The notes beneath the pieces were generated by a model, which made no database searches, was not told the DNA's origin, and saw nothing but the letters and a program-made list of their open reading frames with translations. A DNA stretch of 23,043 bases. Source: Acanthamoeba sp. SK_2022b (Eukaryota; Discosea; Longamoebia; Acanthamoebidae). Shown piece by piece: positions 9,500 through 17,637 of this stretch (its first letter is position 1; every line of letters starts with the position of its first letter). The DNA is taken from the NCBI GenBank assembly GCA_027943245.1, contig JANDJZ010000598.1, positions 1 to 23,043 on the forward strand. The letters are read 5' to 3'. The position numbers were made by a program, and so were the translations under genes.

Positions 9500-9896
9500 A
9501 TGGTTGCACATCCCGACTCCCGATTCTCCGGCTCGGACTCTATGCCTTGTACCTGCCAGCCTTTGGCCCAATACTCCTGCGACAGCTTCAATGACTACCC
9601 CCACGCGCCTGTACTGCGACATACTCCGAAGACGAGGAGCGCATGAAGAAACTACCACCAGCACGGCCAAGCCGCGACCTGGGCTGGTTCGCCACAGAGG
9701 CAGGCGACATCAACACCCCAGGTCGACGACTGCTACTGAGGCTAGCTTCCCCGAACCACAAAGGCTGCGGCGGTGCCGCTGGTTCGACCCTACGGAATAC
9801 AAGCAGCTCAAGGAGCAGCAGGCCGTTGCCATCGCCCTCTATCTCACCAACTCGAATGCACCCTCCCCGTCCCATAAGGTGGAACGAAAGTCATAA
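9500..9896 (+). pseudogene. Member B of the tandem small-protein family, apparently frame-broken
   Basis: The last segment, FDPTEYKQLKEQQAVAIALY followed by a tail ending VERKS, clearly matches the family core (compare VDPEEQRSRMQRQAVAIDHY in member C). Upstream, the family's LxRW-like motif is found in other frames: ATG at 9500 leads to a frame with NDYPHAPVLR, then a second frame with YSEDEERMKKLPPARPSRDL, while the C-terminal segment lies in a third. A continuous 101-aa ORF from ATG 9591 reaches the stop at 9894-9896, but its first half does not resemble the family. Either this copy is decayed or it has an intron plus a frameshift. A phase-compatible GT-AG intron (about 9684-9760) would fix only one of the two breaks. 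Confidence 0.4.
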
Positions 9897-10325
9897 ATGT
9901 TACTCAACGTATCTGTGAACTCGTGTGAGGCATGGTCTGTCCAGGTCGAGCTGTTGCCTGCCGGCTAAGAGTGATGTGTGCACATGCACCACCGCTCCAG
10001 AGGAGGAGAGAGTGGGGGGTGTGGTGGATACGTCAAAGTCTTGGAAACATGTTTGTCTTTTCGCAACAAAGCGGACAAGCCAGGGTCACAGGGTGGCCGA
10101 ACGGTAGAGCCGTGGTGCGGACTTTCAGTTCCAGCACGTTGTGGGATTGGCCGGGAAGCCCGCGCTGGCGGATTTTCACCTACGCCACCTGTGCTAGATC
10201 GTTCTCTCCTTGGTGATCTCCGCAGCGGCCCTTTCTTCGCTCAGCAACTCATGCCGTGCTTAACCCAAAACCACTTGCGCAGTCACTGCAAGCACACACA
10301 CACACACGAAGCACAAGCCCGGACA
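9897..10325. other. Intergenic region between family members B and C
   Basis: 429 bp without a supported gene. A stretch near 10090-10175 has a tRNA A-box-like GTGGCCGAACGGT but no matching B box or cloverleaf. The last about 35 bases form a CA-rich leader before the ATG at 10326. Confidence 0.35.
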
Positions 10326-10577
10326 ATGACGACCACCACTACCATGCCGTCGATGGCTGTCTCGAGCTACATTCCGTACGACCCCCAGGCCCTCCGAAGA
10401 TGGGAAGAGCGCGAGCAGCGCCAGCTAGAGGAGGCCCGGCAAAGAGGAACCCGGAGGCTGTTGTGGTGGCAGCGACGAAGCATTACAGTAGACCCCGAGG
10501 AGCAGCGGTCCCGGATGCAGAGGCAGGCGGTGGCAATCGATCACTACCGTCTCCAGCGACCAGAACGACAAGCATAA
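10326..10577 (+). CDS. Small hypothetical protein, member C of the tandem family
   Basis: Intronless 83-aa ORF. An open frame runs upstream without support; the ATG at 10326 follows a CA-repeat leader like those of members A and D. Core motifs are ALRRWEEREQR (22-32) and VDPEEQRSRMQRQAVAIDHY (55-74). Between them lies an Arg-rich segment with RRLLWWQRR. Most of the protein is predicted helical and strongly charged. With member B it shares an 18-residue spacing from the conserved Asp to the final Tyr, against 17 in A and D, suggesting two sublineages. The function is unknown. Confidence 0.6.
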   Translation: MTTTTTMPSMAVSSYIPYDPQALRRWEEREQRQLEEARQRGTRRLLWWQRRSITVDPEEQRSRMQRQAVAIDHYRLQRPERQA

Positions 10578-10861
10578 AGATGAGAATTTCACCAATGGCC
10601 CCACCACTATTTGTTTAAGGAGGCGCAAAGTTTAGGTAACGCGGTTACTGAGGTGAGCACATTGGAGAGGCACGCAGCGGCTCTCCGGTGCAGCCACACC
10701 ACAGATGCGTGACGATAAGGCCCCATCGTCGATCGTCGATGGTTGACACCCGCGAAGCCTTCCCAAGACAGTTTACCAATCACGTCAACTCCGGCACCGC
10801 CCAAGCGGCATAAAGGCCTGTGTTTCTTGTTGCCACACCAAACCACACGCCACACACAAAG

Positions 10862-11074
10862 ATGAACACCGCTGGTCCCCTTCCCTACGTGTTGAACACT
10901 TCGGCCCTGAGCAGGTGGGAGAGCGAGGCGGCGCGCCAGGAGCGGAGGTGGCACCGCCCGCCTCCCAAACAGTCTGGCGACGTCGAGGACGTCCGCATGC
11001 GGAGCGAGCAGGCCGCCGCCCTCTTCCACTATGTCTCCGAAGCCTCGCGCAGCCGACCTTCCCGCAAGTCTTGA
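10862..11074 (+). CDS. Small hypothetical protein, member D of the tandem family
   Basis: Intronless 70-aa ORF, the shortest and cleanest member. It starts at an ATG after the leader CACACGCCACACACAAAG. Core motifs are ALSRWESEAARQERRW (15-30) and DVEDVRMRSEQAAALFHY (40-57). The Ser/Arg tail ends RPSRKS, matching VERKS in B and RAERSS in A. A TATA-like CATAAAG (about 10811-10818) lies about 45 bases before the ATG. No known domain is recognised. It lies tail-to-tail with the Mpv17 gene. Confidence 0.65.
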   Translation: MNTAGPLPYVLNTSALSRWESEAARQERRWHRPPPKQSGDVEDVRMRSEQAAALFHYVSEASRSRPSRKS

Positions 11075-11279
11075 CTCTAAGTTGATGATAACCGCTAGCC
11101 GCGCCACCCAGCAGATATCTGTTGTGACAACATCGCCCAATACATTACCTGCATAAAATATCGACGTTGCACGTTCACGGTCTGGTGGTTTGTCTTTCCT
11201 GCCACCCAATTGACCTCTTCTGTTTGTATTAATGTTTGTTTTGTTCCCGCGAATGACACGAGAAGGCGGGTGTTGGGCC

Positions 11280-12168
11280 TCACTGGGCATTGACCCAGGA
11301 CAGGTAGGCATTCCACAACACGCTCACGCAGCTCACGTACAGGACCCTGCACATGTTGTGTTTGCGGGACGCCAAAGGGTCAGCCACACGCTCTGGTCGT
11401 AATTGCAACGCCTCGCGCGTGGGGCGTGAGTCACACTCGCGCGCACGACGAGACCTGCCCCTGTTGGGGAGGGAAAGGGAGGTACCGCTGCGCCGGGGGA
11501 ATGAAGCGGAAGTTGATGAAGGATATGAGGGGCCACACGCTCCAGTTCACCTTCATGGTGGCCAGGTAGTCTCGCCGCAGCTTCTCCTCCAGCTCGGCCC
11601 TACTCTTGCCCTCCATCGCCTTGGCGGAAAGAGGTGTGGGTGTGAGGCTGGTGTGTGGGGTGCGTGTGTGTGCGCACGTACCCCGACAACGACGAAGAAG
11701 GAAGCGATGAGGGTGGGTGCTGCGATGGACTGGTCCAAGCACAGCTTCACTATGGAGGCCTTGAAGGTGGCCGATGGAATGGCCGTGTCCAACATCTTGT
11801 ACCACCCGTGCATCATTGGTCCTAATAAAACAAATAAATTAATTAAAATATTTCTATAAATAATCGACAAAAAAAAAAAAAAAACAGGGAGAAGCACCAG
11901 ATGCGAGGAAGCCGTAGGCCATCAATCGACCCGTTCGTTTCCAATCGTATCCACCCACAGCCGAGACCGTGGCAGATGGAGCGGCGACGGCATCTGTACT
12001 GCCATCCATCCGCGCGGCTGTTGTGATGGCGCCTCGTCGTTCTATTGTCTGGGCCAAGGCGTCGCCCACGCCCATTAGAATTCCTGCCGATGCCGCCTTT
12101 GTTAACAGTGGCCGTCGTTCTAGCGCGATGAGGTAGCTGCCCCATAATCCCCTGCGTGTGGCTGCCAT
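11280..12168 (-). CDS. Mpv17/PMP22 family inner-membrane protein
   Basis: Four exons with consistent phases: 12168-11898, 11821-11682, 11619-11486, 11346-11280; 203 aa, near the usual 180-200. Mpv17/PMP22/Sym1 proteins are four-helix channels of mitochondrial or peroxisomal membranes. Family hallmarks in order are LWGSYLIALERRPLLTKA, GILMGVGDALAQ, DWKRTGRLMAYGF, GPMMHGWYKMLD, KLCLDQSIAAPT, NWSVWPLISFINFRFIP and VSVLWNAYLSWV. An insertion of about 25 Ala/Gly/Ser-rich residues follows the first helix (near 45-70). The upstream frame opens at TTG; the ATG at 12166-12168 fits the family N-terminus. Intron 1 carries a T17 run on the sense strand just after its donor. Confidence 0.88.
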
Positions 12169-12333
12169 GTTGCAGATGTGTGGGTAGTGGCGTGCTTGCG
12201 AGGTTGACAACCTGCTGGGGCTTGTCTTCTTGGAATCTCAACGATTGGATTTTACACAATTTTGTAAATGATTTTTTGATTTTACACGATTTGTAATGAT
12301 TTTTAGACATGCGGTATTGTCACAAAAGGAAAG
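12169..12333. promoter_or_regulatory. Divergent promoter between Mpv17 and F-box/phosphatase-like genes
   Basis: 165 bp between the start codons of two genes pointing apart. It contains a tandem pair of about 29-bp AT-rich units, each with an inverted TTACA/TGTAA core (see the repeat entry). Shared control is inferred from layout. Confidence 0.55.
12248..12305. repeat. Tandem pair of about 29-bp units with inverted TTACA/TGTAA cores
   Basis: Unit 1 (12248-12277) and unit 2 (12278-12305) both start GATTTTACAC and continue with ATTTTGTAA-like and ATGATTTTT segments, differing by two short indels and one substitution. Inside each, TTTACA or TTACA pairs with TGTAAA or TGTAA on the opposite strand, a dyad typical of dimeric regulator sites. 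Its place in a divergent promoter suggests a regulatory role. Confidence 0.7.
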
Positions 12334-13574
12334 ATGGAGAGGGAAGGGCAAGCGACGATTGAGACGCTTCCCGATGAGGTGCTTCTTAACATCGTCCATT
12401 GTATCATACAGGACGCTCTGCACCCAGTCTCGCATCCTGTCCCACAGCTTGAAGAAGAGGATTCTGCAAGTGCAAAGGTGAATGAGATCAAGAGATGGAT
12501 TCAGGTGGAGGACTGTGTCAAACTAGCTGTCGCTAGCCTGTACTCTATCGGCTCTACCTGCGCTCGCCTTCACGCGTTGGTCTCAGACGACGCGTTGTGG
12601 CATCGCCTTTATCTCGTTCGCTTCTTTGCTACGCCGTCCTTGCCGCCAGCGTCATCAGAAACTGGCGACGCTACCCAACCCTCCACCGACTTCTTGTCCG
12701 CCTCGTCCTCGCGCGCCAGCGTTCGCTTCTACGTGGGCGGGCATCTCATCTCTCCGCCCACCAGTACGCACACGCGCACAGCGCAACCGCCACAGTGGCG
12801 ATTGTTGATCGTTCCAAGCGAACAGAAGAGCCAATGCGAACAGAGCTGAGGGAGCGGGAGCTGCCGCGAATGTGGTCCAGGGACATCGACCCGGGGGATA
12901 AAGCAAAGGCCTATCGCCTGCCCACCGACGTGCCCTATCCTCCCATAACCTCGCCAGGTTCGTGCGTGTGTGCGGGCGAGTGAGATGTCGACAACAAAAC
13001 ATGCTAAATGGAGCGCCAGAGGCGTGGAAGGTCAAGGAGAAGCGATTCGATGACTGGAAGAGCTGCTTCCGATGGCATGCGCAGTGGCCGGTGAGCGACG
13101 TCAGGCTCGCCCAGCTCAAGGAGGGCCGACCTCTCTCCTGCCAGACCATGGCTGCCCTCTGCTCCAAGGTGCGACACGTCATCCACCGCCGCACAGATCT
13201 CTCTCTGTCTCATTCAGCAGCGACATGCCGGTCGTCCCACAGGCGCGCGCCGTGCTACGGAGGGAGAGCAACGTGCTGCGCGTGGAAGCTCCTATGATCA
13301 TCGTGGGCAGTGTCAGAGGCCAGTTCACGGACCTCCTCAACCTGTTTCACATCTGTACATCTGTTCACGTTGGGCCTGGTCGTGGTTGAGTTCTCTCTGA
13401 TGCTCGTGTGGCCACGAGCAGGCGGCGAGCCGCCCAACGCCGGCTATCTGTTCATGGGCATGTACGGACGCGGCCCGTTCTGTCTGGAGGTCCTCTCTCT
13501 CCTCCTCGCTCTTAAGGTCGGCCTCCGTTCTTCGCATTCCCATCCATAGCATTCTCAAGCATTCGTTGATCGTG

Positions 13575-13655
<81 letters not shown>

Positions 13656-14516
13656 CGCAGGTGCGCTATCCCAGCAAAGTCCATCTGCTGCGGCAGGAGC
13701 ACGAGATAGTTCCCCCGACTTCCCGGCCCTGTCTCGCACACCAGTGCCAGCAGCGCTACGGGGACAGCGCGGTGTGGTTCGAGCTCCACCGCACGTTCGC
13801 CTGCATGCCGCTCGCAGCCACCGTGGCTGGCAAGGTCTACTGCGGCAACCTCTCTCCCATCATCGACTCGCTCGAACAGTTGGATGCTCTCGATCGGTAT
13901 GTGTGATATGTGCGCGCATCTCTCTCTCTGTGTGTGTGTGTTCAAGATGCTCATCGTGTGTCCAGGTTTCAGCTTCAAACGGACGGGCCTCTGGAGGATA
14001 TCGCGGTCTCCAAACCAGAAGACATTCAGGAGTCCTGGTCGTTGATTCCGCTGGGCAGCGGCTTCTATTGGGGAGCGAGTAGAAACTCCACTCCACTCCA
14101 CTTGCGTGAACTCCGACACTCATGGACTCCGTCATTGCCCCCCCCCCCAATCTTCATTTTCCGCAGAGCCCACACGACAGTGGAATGAGAGACATGGGTT
14201 TGAGTTGATCGTGTGCAGCGCGCTCCTTGTCTACGAGGTTCGTCGCTTTCCATCTCTCTCTTACACTCCAACACACCCGCCCGAGTGCACGCCACCCGCG
14301 CATAGCAACGCTGGCACGCACATGACGATGATGGGGGAACATAGGGCTACCAGGCCATGCACGAGGGCAGGCTGTTGATGATTTCAAGTGCCCCCAGGCC
14401 GCGAGACGACTTCATGTGCCGGGCCGCGGTCCTACACATCGACCCATCTGGCCAACATGTCGTGTGCGTGCGGTAGATGTGCGTGCGTGTCACTCAATGC
14501 CCCCGCACTGATGCCA

Positions 14517-14572
<56 letters not shown>

Positions 14573-14923
14573 CGATGAATGGCAGCGTGGCGTACGGGGC
14601 TGCGCCCAGGCTCCTCCCGCCGGTGAATCGCGAGCGATTGCTCCGTTTGTACGTTCCTCTGTCACGACAGCCATGTAACCGGAACCGATGCCCTCCCCCA
14701 ATCACAAACGTGCCTTGCTTACGCCGTGTCCCGTGGCTGTCGACGTTGGCCCCGCGCGCACAGAATGTACCAACCGCAGCGCGCGCATCGGATGCGGTTC
14801 ACGCCCCTGGAGGACGACAACACGCCATGGCGTGTGTGCGCGACGATGGCTTCGGCCGACGAGGAGGACGAAGAAGATGTGGTCCGCTGGATCCCACTTG
14901 CCGATGCGCTAGCCGCGCCGTGA
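12334..14923 (+). CDS. F-box protein fused to a catalytically dead PPP-family phosphatase domain
   Basis: Eleven exons, phases consistent: 12334-12763, 12826-12957, 13020-13168, 13243-13354, 13422-13516, 13661-13896, 13966-14078, 14167-14237, 14345-14472, 14586-14648, 14764-14923; 562 aa. The N-terminus has an F-box-like segment (IETLPDEVLLNIVHCII, WHRLYLVRFF). Residues 230-480 follow a Ser/Thr phosphatase (PP2A/PP4/PP6-like) fold from LCSKARAVLRRESNV to GRLLMISSAP. Catalytic motifs are altered: GDxHG is GSVRG (259-263), GDxVDRG is GMYGRG (288-293), GNHE is QEHE (318-321), the HGGLSP histidine is lost (CGNLSP, 367-372), and RAHQ is CSAL (439-442). It should be an SCF adaptor using a dead phosphatase fold to bind partners. 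Acceptors of exons 2 and 3 each have an in-frame alternative (12844; 13014). Exons 10-11 rest on phase and splice sites only. Confidence 0.8.
13576..13653 (+). repeat. (TG)n microsatellite in intron 5 of the F-box/pseudophosphatase gene
   Basis: A pure TG run ends seven bases before the acceptor at 13660. It precedes the exon coding for the QEHE and CGNLSP segments. Confidence 0.95.
14138..14148. repeat. C11 homopolymer in intron 7 of the F-box/pseudophosphatase gene
   Basis: Eleven C on the sense strand lie about 18 bases before the acceptor at 14166, acting as part of the pyrimidine tract. Confidence 0.9.
14517..14571 (+). repeat. (CA)n microsatellite in intron 9 of the F-box/pseudophosphatase gene
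   Basis: A pure CA run lies in the penultimate intron. Here the sense strand is CA, unlike most other introns of the window. Confidence 0.95.
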
Positions 14924-15325
14924 GGCCGCCCATCGGTGGCTATGCTGTTGCGTGCGTCCGATCATCATCAGGCCGATCACGCTCAGCGAGAGGTTGTGGT
15001 TGTCGACAATAAAAGACGCGGAGAACAAGACAAGACGCGTTCCGGAAACCTTACCGCAGCAGGCGACATCTTCACAAAATCAATTCTCATTTTCAAGCCC
15101 AGGGGACATCATTCACAAGGTAAAGGCCTTTGTCTCCTTCAATAACGAATCTTAAAGAGGAACAAAGCCTCCCCAACCCCTTGATGAATGACTCTTACAC
15201 TTAATGAAAATTTTTTATTATTGCTAAAATAATCGATGAGTAAAAACCACAACAAATGATTTGTTTTTGCAAGATCACTCATTTAATATTTATTATATTT
15301 TTTGGCTTGAACGTTCTGCAGCGCA
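14924..15325. other. Intergenic region with polyadenylation signal
   Basis: 402 bp between two plus-strand genes. AATAAA at 15008-15013 lies 85 bases after the stop of the F-box/pseudophosphatase gene. From about 15190 the region is AT-rich and probably contains the promoter of the PstS-like gene. No gene is seen. Confidence 0.5.
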
Positions 15326-16297
15326 ATGACACGACTAGCGGTGCTCGTGGTGGCGCTCCTGTTGGTGGCTGTGACCCACGCGGCCTCGGACGTCACCATC
15401 CGTGGCATGGGCGCCACGCTCCCCCTGAGCATTCTCGTGACCGGTACAGGCGACGCCCACACAACGTCGACGTCGGTTCCAATTGAATTGCTGACCCCCC
15501 CCCTCCCCCGCTACACACACGACGCACACTTCCCAGGCACCGACCAGAACCCGTCGTGGGTCAGCTCCTTCCAGACCATCACCGACAACCGAGTCACCGT
15601 CGTCTACAACGGCACTGGTATCGCCACTACTCGCTCTCTCTCCTTTTCCCGCGCGAATCGACTCGCCCACAACTCGCGCGTGACGTGGCTCGCTGGTATG
15701 CGACGCACGCAGGCTCGGACATTGGGGACAGGCTGCTGCTGGCCGGCCAGCACCAGATCGACTTTGCCGTCTCGTCGGCGCCGCTGACCGACGCCGAGGT
15801 GGCCGGCCTCAAGTCGCCCATCCTCCACCTCCCGATCACCCTCAGCGCCATCCAGTTCGTCTACAACCTCCCCGCCGACCAGATCGGGTGACACCTCCTC
15901 CCTCCCCTCCCCCCTCTGTCCTCCTTTCTCTAACCGCACACGCGCACACGCGCACGCGCGCGCGCGCAGCGGTCCGCTCAACCTGACGGCGGATATCGTG
16001 GCGCGCATCTACACGCGCCAGATCACCAACTGGAACGACCCGCTCATCCTCCAGTTCAACCCGCGTCTCGCCTACGCCGGCCCCATCCTCGTACGCCTCG
16101 CCCCTCTCCTCGTTCAAGTGCGCGTCTTGGCTGATGATGATGGTGATGATGATGATGATGACGACGGTGATGATGGGCAGCCGGTGGTGAGAGCGGAGGG
16201 CGCCGGATCGACGTTCACCCTCTCGCAGTTCCTGGCCACCGGCTCCTCCTACTGGCCCTTCGGTACCGCGCCTCTCCTATCGCGCATACGCACACAT

Positions 16298-16368
<71 letters not shown>

Positions 16369-17434
16369 TCAACGAGATTCACCGGGACGCGCATGGCTAG
16401 GTTCGTCGCTGACGGTGGATTGGCCGGCCGGGGTGGTGCCCGCCCTGCTTAGCTCGGGCGTGGCGGCGACCGTCAAGGCCGGCGTGGGCTCCATCGGCTA
16501 CGTCGCCTGGGACGTTGCCGTCAACTCCGGGTACTCGAGTCGAGTGTTTCATATTTCCATTTAATTCTATATTTTTATTTTTATTAATTATTTAATTATT
16601 TAATTTAATTATATAATTTTGCAGGCTGTCGACGGCGATGGTGAAGAACACCGCGGGCTATTGGACGCGGCCCACGCAGGAGAGCGTGCTGGCGGCGTGC
16701 CTGGACCACTCCCCCGATTTCGGCGGGTTCGGTCTGCCCGGCGCTGGCGACAGCTGGGAGAGCTTCTCCCTCGTCAACGAGGCCGGTACGTGGCGGTGTG
16801 CGCGTGTGCGCGTGCGTGTGTGCTGAACGAGATCGTCGGGCGGGGGCTGCAGGGCATGCGACCTATCCGCTGGTGACGTTCTCGTACGCGCTGGTCTACC
16901 AAAACATGATCGACATGACCGACAGGGGCGCTGCCGTGGCCAACCTTCTCAAGTTTATCAACATGGTTCTCTCTCTGTCTTCCATTCTATTTTCTATTTA
17001 TTTTTATTTTTATCCTTTAATGGAAATACTGACTTGAATTTGTTTTTATTTTTTAAAAAAATTGAAAAAAAAAACAAATAGGAGTCAACGCAGAGCGTGG
17101 CGCCCAACTTTCACTTTGTGCCGCTGCCGCTGTTTGTGAGGCAGGAGAACGAGAAGACCATGCAGACCATCGAGCTCGGCCTCGGCTATTCCCCCTACGA
17201 CTACTACAAGTACTACTCCGCCTTGTCCCCTCGTCGCGTGTGTGTCTCTTCTTATGCATTCGTGTTCGCCGGCTATGTGCTCTGGCCAGCCCGCACGTGC
17301 CCAAGGGCGGCAATCGTACGGCGGGCATCCTGAGCCTGGTGCTGGCGCTGGTCATCATCGGCGGCCTCCTGGCCCTCATCGCCAAGGAGATCCACGCCCA
17401 CTTCGGCCAGGACCGCGCCCGAGGCATCTACTGA
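15326..17434 (+). CDS. PstS-like phosphate-binding protein with C-terminal membrane anchor
   Basis: Exons with consistent phases: 15326-15443, 15537-15617, 15713-15887, 15970-16090, 16181-16262, 16401-16530, 16625-16785, 16853-16965, 17082 to about 17209, and about 17290-17434; near 417 aa. The last intron is uncertain: 17210-17289 (donor GTACTA) and 17239-17305 both fit phase. A signal peptide (LAVLVVALLLVAVTHA) is followed by PstS features in order: IRGMGATLPLSILV, VVYNGTGSDIGDRLL, QIDFAVSSAPLT, QFVYNLP, DIVARIYTRQITNWNDP, VVRAEGAGSTFTLSQFL and GSIGYVAWDVAV. In bacteria PstS delivers phosphate to an ABC transporter. Here the protein ends in one transmembrane helix (ILSLVLALVIIGGLLALIAK) and a short basic tail, so it should display the binding fold on the cell surface or in an endosome. 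Confidence 0.85.
15495..15503. repeat. C9 homopolymer in intron 1 of the PstS-like gene
   Basis: Nine C on the sense strand lie about 34 bases before the acceptor at 15536. A similar C10 run lies downstream of the gene at 17534-17543. Confidence 0.85.
16134..16176 (+). repeat. (GAT)n-like repeat in intron 4 of the PstS-like gene
   Basis: A GAT/GAC-rich tract runs up to the acceptor GGGCAG at 16180. In one frame it would encode an Asp run, but it interrupts the PstS fold and is removed by a phase-0 intron (16091-16180). Confidence 0.85.
16306..16366 (+). repeat. (CA)n microsatellite in intron 5 of the PstS-like gene
   Basis: A CA run preceded by a short CG-rich tract lies about 35 bases before the acceptor at 16400. 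CA is on the sense strand. Confidence 0.95.
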
Positions 17435-17637
17435 TGGCCGTCCACTGCGTTTTTGAAGGGGCGATCATAGAGTGTATCCTCAAACATTTCTTGTGTGGCT
17501 CTCTCCTCAAACCAGGGAAATCATATCTTTTTGCCCCCCCCCCTCTCTACCCCGAGTTGTAGTGGCTAAAGGATAGGAAGCACAGGGCTGTTGTATTCGT
17601 AACATGTCCACAACGACACCGCTGGTCTGCGAATTGG

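Noticed and set aside
10085..10175. tRNA-like stretch with an A-box-like GTGGCCGAACGGT
   Set aside because: No B box (GGTTCRANTCC) follows at a suitable distance and no acceptor stem or anticodon arm can be paired.
9978..10325. In-frame upstream extension of small-protein member C
   Set aside because: The extension shows no family similarity and includes the CA-repeat leader; the ATG at 10326 matches the start position seen in the paralogs.
15326..17434. Bacterial contamination as the source of the PstS-like gene
   Set aside because: The fold is interrupted by many phase-consistent GT-AG introns with the same AT-rich and CA-repeat character as neighbouring genes.
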